Source: Stieleria sp. JC731
GTDB lineage: Bacteria > Planctomycetota > Planctomycetia > Pirellulales > Pirellulaceae
NCBI RefSeq assembly: GCF_020966635.1
Contig: NZ_JAJKFQ010000003.1
Span: forward strand, 62,001-126,000
Length of the DNA stretch: 64,000 bases
Reading direction: 5' to 3'
The position numbers and the translations under genes are program-made. Numbering within the stretch: position 1 is the first letter of the stretch; every line of letters begins with the position of its first letter. The notes under the pieces were generated by a model. The model saw nothing but the letters and a program-made list of their open reading frames with translations. It did no database searches and was not told where the DNA came from. Positions 8,025-15,056 of this stretch are shown here, piece by piece.

Positions 8025-9199
8025 AGATCGTCTTGGGATTGGGGAGATGTCGCGGCAGGGAGGATCGAGTCGACCACAAGACTCAGTTGCCCTAGTCGCC
8101 ACGGAATATCTCCATACGAACCGGTCCTATACTCTTGGTCACTCGCACCTTGGAAAACCAACTGCAAATCTGTTGGCGAGATTTCCATCCGCTGGTCATT
8201 TGATTCACGGATCAGTTCTCCATGGCTGTAGGACTGGGCCCAAGAATCGGCTTGATTGGTCACGTTAATTGGTGACACAAATGGCTTTTCCAAAGAATCT
8301 GCAAGAGGCTTCCACGTGGAAGCGAGATTGTCGGCCAAATAGGCTTTGAAATAGCGTCGCCGTCCTTGCTGAGCTTCGACGAACGTCAAATACTTGCCAG
8401 TGTTCGAAATCGCATAAGTATGGCTGGCTTCAAAGATGTCAGCGTGCAATGCGACGACTGGATCAGACCAACCTGAATCAGGAAAGTCAGATAGCTTTGT
8501 TTGAGCTCGCCACATCCTTCCGTCCAACGATGTAAAAAACAAAAAGGCATCTTGCTCGTCACAGATCACCCAAAAATCGAGCCCCGCTTTCATGCCTTCT
8601 TTGACGACGTAGAGAGGCTTGGGTCGGGTCCAGCCTTGAGCGTTGGTAATGTCTTTGTTGGTGGAAAAACAAGGGCCGTACTTTAATCCGCGAGAACTGT
8701 CGACGGCTTGGTAGATCAAATACCACGTCTGCTGTGGTTCGAAGAAAAAGATTTGCGGCGCACCGTGGTATTCATCAGTGAGATCAAGGATCTGCCAGTC
8801 CGCTTGGTTGGCTTGTTCCCAATGGTCAAATGAAAGGTATCCGATCCGGATTCGGCCATTGCCCTCCAGCTTTTTTCGAACAGAACAAAACATGTGCCAG
8901 CGGCCATCATGCCGGACAACGGAAGGATCCTTAATCGCTAGCCATGGGTGGTCTGGCGATTCGGGCAACTTTCCGTCTGCAACTGAGATCAGAGGCGAGC
9001 CCACCTTCCAACGAAAGGTGCCGTCAAACCAAGACGGCGTTTCTGGAGTTTGGGCAATGGCGCTTGCTGAAGGGATTGTCAGTGAGAAGATCAGCAATAT
9101 CGCCGACGACAGAATCTGCCGCGAGTTGATCGCGTGAGGCACCTGAAGGGACATCACTTGAATCGATCGTGACCAAATCGGTCCGACTGCCTGAGCCAT
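8021..9199 (-). CDS. Secreted GH62-like alpha-L-arabinofuranosidase
   Basis: The protein contains the hallmarks of glycoside hydrolase family 62, a five-bladed propeller enzyme that removes arabinose from arabinoxylan: AIKDPSVVRHDGRWHMF (catalytic Asp), GAPQIFFFEPQQTWYLIYQ, and FEASHTYAI (catalytic Glu in the HADIFEASH stretch), then RRRYFKAYLADNL. I chose the ATG at 9199 because GAGGCG precedes it; an ATG at 9154 gives a more conventional signal peptide (NSRQILSSAILLIFSLTIPS). The length fits a single-domain enzyme with no carbohydrate-binding module. Its stop overlaps the start of the serine hydrolase gene. GH62 is known mainly from fungi and actinobacteria, so its presence here is of interest. 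Confidence 0.85.
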   Translation of the reverse strand: MAQAVGPIWSRSIQVMSLQVPHAINSRQILSSAILLIFSLTIPSASAIAQTPETPSWFDGTFRWKVGSPLISVADGKLPESPDHPWLAIKDPSVVRHDGRWHMFCSVRKKLEGNGRIRIGYLSFDHWEQANQADWQILDLTDEYHGAPQIFFFEPQQTWYLIYQAVDSSRGLKYGPCFSTNKDITNAQGWTRPKPLYVVKEGMKAGLDFWVICDEQDAFLFFTSLDGRMWRAQTKLSDFPDSGWSDPVVALHADIFEASHTYAISNTGKYLTFVEAQQGRRRYFKAYLADNLASTWKPLADSLEKPFVSPINVTNQADSWAQSYSHGELIRESNDQRMEISPTDLQLVFQGASDQEYRTGSYGDIPWRLGQLSLVVDSILPAATSPQSQDDL

Positions 9200-9347
9200 C
9201 GTTTTTTCGCCTCGCTGGAGTATTGCCACAAGTCGAAAGCACCACTTTCCAGCGTGTTCTGGGGGTGGGCTCGTCGGCGCGGCCAAAATGCTTACGATTT
9301 AGCTCCATCATAAACGATTACCCCCTACCCTACCGAGGCTTCCCACC

Positions 9348-9659
9348 ATGGCCCGATTGGCCCACCATGTTTTCTTCACACTGAAAGACAAAAGCGACGC
9401 TGCCGTTGAAAGTTTGCTGAGCGATGCCAAAGAATATCTGGACAACCATGACGGCGTTATCGACTTTGCCGTCGGCCGTCGCGACACCGAGCTAAGCCGC
9501 GAAGTGAATGTGAAGTACGACGTTTCGCTTCACGTCATTTTCAAAGATCGCGCCACTCACGACGTCTACCAAACCGCGCCACGCCACGTGACGTTTATCG
9601 AGCGTCAAAAAGAAAACTGGGCTCAGGTGCAAGTTTGCGACAGCTTGCTCGAAGAGTAG
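9348..9659 (+). CDS. Dabb-domain (stress-responsive alpha/beta-barrel) protein
   Basis: The 103-residue protein opens with MARLAHHVFFTLKD and has the dimeric ferredoxin-like pattern of the Dabb family: an HHVFF strand, a helix (AVESLLSDAKEYLD), the FAVGRRD strand, YDVSLHVIFKD, and the HDVYQTAPRHVTFIER stretch with conserved His. Members are small cytoplasmic dimers; most have no known substrate. It is monocistronic, convergent with bioD after a 43-bp gap. Confidence 0.88.
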   Translation: MARLAHHVFFTLKDKSDAAVESLLSDAKEYLDNHDGVIDFAVGRRDTELSREVNVKYDVSLHVIFKDRATHDVYQTAPRHVTFIERQKENWAQVQVCDSLLEE

Positions 9660-9702
9660 GCGACGAAGTACCTACGGGTTCCCTAATCGGAAGCATCGGT
9701 GA

Positions 9703-10371
9703 TTAGTTCCAAACGACCGCCTGCTGCCAACCGACCTCAATAATCCGCAGCTCCGGTAGCCAAACCCGGAGCTGCGCCGCGTTGGTTTTACAGGAGTCGT
9801 CGCCCTGAGGAACCGTCGCAGTCAAAACGAGACGTTCAACCTCGACCCCTTCGGCACGGGCCGCGCGACAAGTGGCGACGGTTTCGTGAATCACTCCCAA
9901 GCGGTTCGGTGCGACAAGAACAAGCTTCGTCTCAAATTCGCGGTTTTCGGAAAACTTTCGATACAGATCAATGTTCAACATCGAATCCGCGATCGGGCTA
10001 AACAAGCCGCCGGCGCCTTCGACAACGAGGTGGTCACACAGTCGCTGCCATCGAACCGCTCCTTCATATAGCAGATCGGTGTCCACTTGTGTTCCCTCTT
10101 GCCGCGCCGCTTCGTCGGGTGCCAGTGGAGCCAAGAACCTTTGCGGGCAAATCAGCTCCGGTGCAACATGCTCGCCAAGAGATTGAGCCAACGCGTCCGC
10201 GTCCGACGAGGTTCTTTCGCTAAAATTGCTGCTAGGACCGATGCAACCACTGGCCACCGGTTTATAAACTCCGACTCGCCGGTGTTCACGCTGAAGTATT
10301 TGCGCTAGATTGGCGGCGATGTAGGTTTTACCGACGTCAGTGCCGGTCCCGGAAACAAAAGTCAGTTTCAT
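9703..10371 (-). CDS. bioD: Dethiobiotin synthetase
   Basis: BioD makes dethiobiotin from 7,8-diaminopelargonate, CO2 and ATP, the second-to-last step of biotin synthesis. The 222-residue protein matches the family length. It has the P-loop SGTGTDVGKTYIAA at residues 7-20, KPVASG, the VEGAGGLFSP motif after the CO2/diaminopelargonate site, and LVAPNRLGVIHET. It stands alone: no bioA, bioB or bioF is adjacent. It is divergent from the nitrilase gene, whose start is only 24 bp away, so the two share a very short promoter region. Confidence 0.95.
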   Translation of the reverse strand: MKLTFVSGTGTDVGKTYIAANLAQILQREHRRVGVYKPVASGCIGPSSNFSERTSSDADALAQSLGEHVAPELICPQRFLAPLAPDEAARQEGTQVDTDLLYEGAVRWQRLCDHLVVEGAGGLFSPIADSMLNIDLYRKFSENREFETKLVLVAPNRLGVIHETVATCRAARAEGVEVERLVLTATVPQGDDSCKTNAAQLRVWLPELRIIEVGWQQAVVWN

Positions 10372-10395
10372 TTTACGAATCAGGTTTCACGCACA

Positions 10396-11268
10396 GTGAC
10401 ATCACAGAAGAACGTCAAGGTTGGATTGGTTCAAAGTGTTTACGCCGGTTCACCAGCGGCGATGTTGGATCACACCGAAGGCATGATCGAACAGGCGGTA
10501 GCCGAAGGATCCAAGATTGTTTGCCTGCAGGAAGTCTTTGCAATGCCGTATCCGTGCCAAAGCGAAGACCATTGCAATTTTGACTTTGCCGAGCCACTCG
10601 ATGGCCCCACCGTTCAGCGAATGCAAAAGATCGCTATGCAGTGGGAATGTGTCATCGTCGTCCCGATGTTCGAGCGGCGTGCTCCGGGTGTTTACCACAA
10701 TTCGGTGGTCGTCGTCGAAGCCGACGGAACGATCGCTGGCGTGTACCGAAAAATGCACATCCCGGACGATCCGTTGTTCTACGAGAAGTTTTACTTCACG
10801 CCCGGCGACATGGGTTTCAAACCGATTCAAACTCGATACGGCAAACTGGGTGTCGGAATTTGCTGGGACCAGTGGTTCCCCGAAGCCGCCCGACTGTTTG
10901 CTCTCGCTGGTGCCGAGATCCTCATTTATCCGACAGCTATCGGCTGGATTTTAGAGGAAAAGGAAGAGTTCGGTGCTGGCCAACGCGACGCGTGGCAAAC
11001 CGCGATGCGAGCCCATGCGATCGCCAACGGTCTATGGCTGGTCGCTCCAAACCGTGTCGGTATCGAAGGACAAATTGAGTTCTGGGGTTCCTCGTTCATC
11101 GCATCGCCCCGCGGCGAAGTGATCGTCCAAGGCGGTGACAAGGAAAGCGAAGTCTTGTGCACCGAATGCAATCTGGACGAGATTGACGTCGTGCGAACCC
11201 ACTGGCCGTTTCTTCGCGACAGACGAATCGATGCCTACGATGGGCTGCTGAAACGCTACATCGACTGA
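10396..11268 (+). CDS. aguB: Carbon-nitrogen hydrolase, N-carbamoylputrescine amidase-like
   Basis: Enzymes of this nitrilase branch convert N-carbamoylputrescine to putrescine, CO2 and ammonia. The catalytic triad is visible: Glu in CLQEVFAMPY, Lys in YRKMHIPDD and Cys in GICWDQWFPEAARL. FYFTPGD and NRVGIEG also fit the AguB subgroup. The length (290) is typical. Translation starts at a GTG (10396). The usual partner, agmatine deiminase AguA, is not next to it, so the substrate assignment rests on sequence motifs only; a related amidase role is possible. Confidence 0.88.
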   Translation: MTSQKNVKVGLVQSVYAGSPAAMLDHTEGMIEQAVAEGSKIVCLQEVFAMPYPCQSEDHCNFDFAEPLDGPTVQRMQKIAMQWECVIVVPMFERRAPGVYHNSVVVVEADGTIAGVYRKMHIPDDPLFYEKFYFTPGDMGFKPIQTRYGKLGVGICWDQWFPEAARLFALAGAEILIYPTAIGWILEEKEEFGAGQRDAWQTAMRAHAIANGLWLVAPNRVGIEGQIEFWGSSFIASPRGEVIVQGGDKESEVLCTECNLDEIDVVRTHWPFLRDRRIDAYDGLLKRYID

Positions 11269-11367
11269 TTCGATGTCGTGCGGCGTCGATCGAGTAACGG
11301 GTTTGCAAGGTTTCATACCGATCTCCTGAACTCGAACTGATGACGAGCCAATCCGTGAAGGGGCTGA

Positions 11368-11412
11368 GTTGACTCGTTGTGTGTTGACTCGTTGTGCGTT
11401 GACCTGTTGTGT
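11368..11412 (+). repeat. Three tandem 15-bp units before the TOPRIM gene
   Basis: GTTGACTCGTTGTGT, GTTGACTCGTTGTGC and GTTGACCTGTTGTGT follow each other at 11368, 11383 and 11398, ending 13 bp before the proposed ATG at 11426. Each unit carries TTGAC, a -35-like hexamer. An upstream in-frame ATG lies inside this array, but the translated repeat (RCVLTRCAL) does not look like real protein. Confidence 0.8.
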
Positions 11413-11425
11413 CCCAGTTGATGAG

Positions 11426-12112
11426 ATGAAGAGTCCTATGAACTGGATCAACCAAGCAACAAAACTGGTCGACTGTGGCCCCGGTATCGCAATGGGAACC
11501 GACAAGCTTCCCTACCGTGAACTGTTCATTGTCGAAGGTGACTCGGCTTCAAAGTCCGTCGCGAGATCTCGCGATCCCCGGTACCAAGCGGTCTTGCCGA
11601 TGCAAGGCAAACCGATGAACGCGGTAAAGGCGAGCCGAGCGTCAATTCGGCGCAACCAGTGGTACGACGCTTTTGTCGCATCCATCGGACTCGGCTGGGA
11701 TGATCCTGATCTTCAAAAGCTGCGTTATCGCCGCATTCTGTTGCTATTCGACCCCGATGCCGATGGCATTCACTGTGGCGCATTGATGTTGATGTTCATC
11801 GAGCGTTTCTTTCCAGTGTTGCTGGAACAAAACTTTGTCAGCTTGATCAAGGCGCCGATGTTTCAAGTCACCGGTAAACGGAAAGACGAACACCTTCAAT
11901 TGGCAAGCGAAGAACAATTGCGCAAGGTCCAAACGACGCTCGACGAACAAGGGATTGCTTACACGTATCAACGATACCGAGGCTTGGCGAGTCTCTGCGA
12001 ACAAGTTCTGATGGAAACTTGCTTGGACCCGAACAGTCGAACGGCGTTTCTGCTCGGAATGGAAGACGCCAAGATGGCTCGCAAAGTTTTCATGTCTGGG
12101 TATGTAAGTTAG
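11426..12112 (+). CDS. Stand-alone TOPRIM protein related to the C-terminal half of GyrB/ParE
   Basis: Homology to type II topoisomerase subunit B is clear: LFIVEGDSASKSVARSRDP with the catalytic Glu at residue 37, AVLPMQGKPMNAVKA, the acidic motif FDPDADG near residue 110 (GyrB has TDADVDG), and YQRYRGLASL. However, the protein is only 228 residues and lacks both the GHKL ATPase and the transducer domain. It is therefore not a gyrase subunit in the usual sense. It may be a degenerate paralogue, a decoy or a DNA-nicking factor; the metal-binding residues are retained, so it is not obviously dead. I start it at 11426 (MKSPMNW) after the tandem repeats. Confidence 0.82.
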   Translation: MKSPMNWINQATKLVDCGPGIAMGTDKLPYRELFIVEGDSASKSVARSRDPRYQAVLPMQGKPMNAVKASRASIRRNQWYDAFVASIGLGWDDPDLQKLRYRRILLLFDPDADGIHCGALMLMFIERFFPVLLEQNFVSLIKAPMFQVTGKRKDEHLQLASEEQLRKVQTTLDEQGIAYTYQRYRGLASLCEQVLMETCLDPNSRTAFLLGMEDAKMARKVFMSGYVS

Positions 12113-12182
12113 AGGGTTTATATCTCCAGTAGTCACATCTCGCGAATTCGGCGGGAAAGAACGGTACCTTCACGGAATGAAG

Positions 12183-12329
12183 GGCGACGATAGAAAACCA
12201 ACAGACTATCGGCTTCCGCAGTTGCCTCTGTATCGAAAAATTATCGCCACCGGACTACAATCGCCGCTGCGAATCGCCAGGTGCCGTTCAGACTATCGGG
12301 CTTTTATCCATCAAAGTTTCGGCCCGATA
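12183..12329. other. Intergenic gap with dispersed motif copy 2 and a hairpin
   Basis: The 296-bp gap after the TOPRIM gene holds GGCGACGATAGAAAACCAA (12183-12201, running on as CAGACT), copy 2 of the dispersed motif. An inverted repeat TATCGGGC (12294-12301) / GCCCGATA (12322-12329) with a 20-nt loop lies further on; it lacks a T-tract, so it is at best a weak terminator. No gene is seen. Confidence 0.45.
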
Positions 12330-12408
12330 ATCCAAGGTGAGCGCTGAACAGTCGGTGACAAGCCGCCGAAAATCTTCTAGTCCCGAATGAATAACGTTCT
12401 CTTTCGCC

Positions 12409-13497
12409 ATGGATCATCCACGAAGAAATTCATGGCTTCTGCTCACCAAGTGCCCATGGTCTCTGCTCATGAGGTGGTTGTGCGGAACTCTATTGGGCAC
12501 TCTGATTGTGCTGGTCAGCTCACCTCTTTTTGTGCGAAGCTACGTACCGAAGGTCGATGCCCCAGTCCGTGATTCGGTCGTTTTAAAGCCGGGCGTCTCC
12601 TATCGCTGGCGAAGCGAAGGCTACGCAACGACTCAGATTGGCTCGTTGGGGATGCCAGGAAAGTCAAATTTGGTCGAAGGAGCGGAGTTGCGTTTTGCCC
12701 TTTGGGGTGACTCACAGGCCGAAGGTGTCTGTGTCGATGATGCTGCGAAAATCCATGCAAGGATTGAGCACCATTCCCTGCAATCGCTCGACATCCCAAT
12801 CTCGGTGCTGCCTTTTGCCCGTAGCGGTGACGACTGCAATGACTGGATTCGGCAGATCCGCTCGATCGAACGCAACCAGGACTCGACATCGATTGCGGCC
12901 CATGTTTTCTTGCTAACCGAGATTTCGGATTGGCTTGTCGAACCTACCGATGCGGACGAATTCGTCAACGAAAGGATTAATTGGCTGTCCTCCGCAGTTC
13001 CAGCAATGTTGATTCAAGCCGGAAGAAACATCTTGATCGACAGCAAGACCGATTCGATTCGACAGTTGCGGTTCCGTCCGGGCCCTCTCGAAAGAGTTGC
13101 TTCCAGACAGCAAGTAGAAAACACACTACCAACCGAGCTTCTCGCATTTCAACTCGCAAGACTTCGCTCGGCAACCAGCAAACCCTGCGTCTTCGTATTT
13201 ACATCGCTGTATCCGGCAATTGCGGATGGCAAGATCGTCGTGGGAGGCGAAAGCAATCCGACGAAAGATTCTGAACGCGCCGTAGCGATGTCCGGGTTAT
13301 GTCACGACCTCGGTTTCGAGTTTGTCGACTTGCAGTCGGCCATGACCGACTTGGTTGACGCAGGAACTTGGCCGCGAGGGTTCCACAACGGGCAATTCGG
13401 CGTCGGACATTTTAATGCCGTCGGAAACGATATGATCGCCGCTGAGATTGTCCGAGCGTTTGATGAGCTTGGAATACTTCCAAGGGCGGAGGACTGA
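12409..13497 (+). CDS. SGNH-type membrane-anchored protein, partner of the MBOAT acyltransferase
   Basis: One N-terminal membrane anchor (about residues 22-45) is followed by an SGNH/GDSL-like fold. The first block reads FALWGDSQAEG, with the nucleophile Ser in GDSQ, and the last block GHFNAVGNDMIAAEI places a His in the expected position. Proteins of this kind, like AlgX/AlgJ or the SGNH halves of O-acetyltransferases, move an acetyl group onto a polysaccharide outside the membrane after an MBOAT protein has delivered it. The MBOAT gene begins 7 bp downstream, which supports that role. The polysaccharide acceptor is unknown. Confidence 0.75.
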   Translation: MDHPRRNSWLLLTKCPWSLLMRWLCGTLLGTLIVLVSSPLFVRSYVPKVDAPVRDSVVLKPGVSYRWRSEGYATTQIGSLGMPGKSNLVEGAELRFALWGDSQAEGVCVDDAAKIHARIEHHSLQSLDIPISVLPFARSGDDCNDWIRQIRSIERNQDSTSIAAHVFLLTEISDWLVEPTDADEFVNERINWLSSAVPAMLIQAGRNILIDSKTDSIRQLRFRPGPLERVASRQQVENTLPTELLAFQLARLRSATSKPCVFVFTSLYPAIADGKIVVGGESNPTKDSERAVAMSGLCHDLGFEFVDLQSAMTDLVDAGTWPRGFHNGQFGVGHFNAVGNDMIAAEIVRAFDELGILPRAED

Positions 13498-13504
13498 CCT
13501 AGGC

Positions 13505-14887
13505 ATGCAGTTCACGATCGCCGAATTCTATCTGTTTTTCATCGCCGTTTTTGTTCTCGTTTGGAGCACCCGATCACTTGCCGTTCGCAACTGGGTTTTG
13601 CTTGTTGCCAGCTACTACTTTTATGCCTATTGGGACATTCGATTCTGCGGACTGTTGATCCTTTCCACGCTCGTCGACTTCGCCGCAGGATCTCGAATCG
13701 CTTCTGCAAGCGACGCAAGACAACGTAAGCGATGGTTGATGCTCAGTCTGGTGGTCAACCTAGGGTCGCTGGCGTTTTTCAAGTACTTCAATTTCTTTAT
13801 CGAATCAGCTCAAAACTTGCTGACGCCCTGGGGCGTTCATGTTCGCACGCTGGAGATCATTCTGCCGGTTGGAATTTCGTTTTACACGTTCCAGACGCTG
13901 AGCTATACGATTGATATCTATCGGGGAAAGCTGAAACCATGTCGGACGATCGTTGACTTTGCACTCTACGTGGCATTCTTTCCACAATTGGTCGCCGGTC
14001 CGATCGTTCGCGCATCCGAGCTGTTACCGCAGTTGACTTGTAGGCCACAATGGTCCAGTCGTCGATGTTATGGCGGTGCCCAGACTATCCTGCGTGGACT
14101 GGTGAAGAAAGTTCTGATCGCTGATCGCCTTGGCGAGTTTGTTGACGTGGTCTTTGCCGGTCCAGAGCTCTATAGCGGAATCACAGTCTGGTTGGCAGTC
14201 ATCGCCTATGCGGGACAGATTTACTATGACTTCTCCGGGTACTCCGACATTGCAATCGGCTTGGCCAAGATGCTCGGATACCGATTCCCACGAAATTTCA
14301 GGCACCCCTATCTCGCCGTTGGGATGTCACAGTTTTGGCGTCGATGGCATATGACTTTGTCTCGCTGGTTGCGTGACTATGTTTACATACCGCTCGGCGG
14401 GAACCGAGGCGGTCGATCTCGCGAATTCGTCAACTTGATGTTGACCATGACATTGGGTGGTCTATGGCACGGTGCGGCCTGGACGTTCGTGTTGTGGGGA
14501 GCTTGGCACGGTTTCGCACTATGCGTGGAACGTCATTACCCAGTCCGCCGATCGATTCCGCTAAGTATGTTTATCCATTGGATTTTGACAATCGCTGTCG
14601 TGCTTTTCGGTTGGGTGCTATTCCGCAGCCAGTCAATGTCGGATGCCGGCGAAGTGTTCGGTCAACTCGCTTTCCAATCGCCGGGCATTCTTTGGCTGCC
14701 TCCACTGGCAATCATCGCGATGCTCGCGATGGTTGTCGATCATTGTGTTTGGCATAGCCGGTGGCGATTGGCAATGCGACTTCCGATCGATCGGTTTTAC
14801 TCACCGGTCTGTACAGCGATCATGATTTGGTGCTTATTGCTTTACGCACCTCGCGGATTCACCCCGTTCGTTTACTTTCAGTTTTAG
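13505..14887 (+). CDS. MBOAT-family O-acyltransferase (AlgI-like)
   Basis: The start at 13505 (MQFTIAEFYLFF) follows the stop of the SGNH gene by 7 bp. The 460-residue polytopic membrane protein shows the AlgI/DltB signatures: GPIVRASELLPQL, GYSDIAIGLAKMLGY, FWRRWHMTLSRWLRDYVYIP and the catalytic His region LGGLWHGAAWTFVLWG. It should carry acetyl (or another acyl) groups across the membrane for transfer by the SGNH partner. Known members acetylate alginate, cellulose or peptidoglycan. No alginate polymerase is nearby, so the target could be the exopolysaccharide made 20 kb away or cell-wall material. Confidence 0.93.
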   Translation: MQFTIAEFYLFFIAVFVLVWSTRSLAVRNWVLLVASYYFYAYWDIRFCGLLILSTLVDFAAGSRIASASDARQRKRWLMLSLVVNLGSLAFFKYFNFFIESAQNLLTPWGVHVRTLEIILPVGISFYTFQTLSYTIDIYRGKLKPCRTIVDFALYVAFFPQLVAGPIVRASELLPQLTCRPQWSSRRCYGGAQTILRGLVKKVLIADRLGEFVDVVFAGPELYSGITVWLAVIAYAGQIYYDFSGYSDIAIGLAKMLGYRFPRNFRHPYLAVGMSQFWRRWHMTLSRWLRDYVYIPLGGNRGGRSREFVNLMLTMTLGGLWHGAAWTFVLWGAWHGFALCVERHYPVRRSIPLSMFIHWILTIAVVLFGWVLFRSQSMSDAGEVFGQLAFQSPGILWLPPLAIIAMLAMVVDHCVWHSRWRLAMRLPIDRFYSPVCTAIMIWCLLLYAPRGFTPFVYFQF

Positions 14888-14912
14888 TCGGATGATTCGA
14901 TCAACAGTATCC

Positions 14913-15027
14913 AACCGGGGCTAACGCCCATTCGGCTAATCAGAATTCAAGCTGGAGCCCTATCAGCCGCACCGCGTTAGCGGCGGCTCTCGAACTGGCA
15001 ACCGGGGCCAACGCCCATTCGAGTAAT
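14913..15027. repeat. Dispersed palindromic repeats, two arms
   Basis: AACCGGGGCTAACGCCCAT begins at 14913 and AACCGGGGCCAACGCCCAT at 15000, each ending in CGGCTAAT or CGAGTAAT. Between them is an inverted-type arm with CAGCCGCACCGCGTTAGCGG. This 169-bp gap between two convergent genes holds nothing else. The same family occurs at 6384-6464 and 18911-19039. Confidence 0.75.
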
Positions 15028-15056
15028 CCGGAAATCTACTAGGACCAAATTATCAG

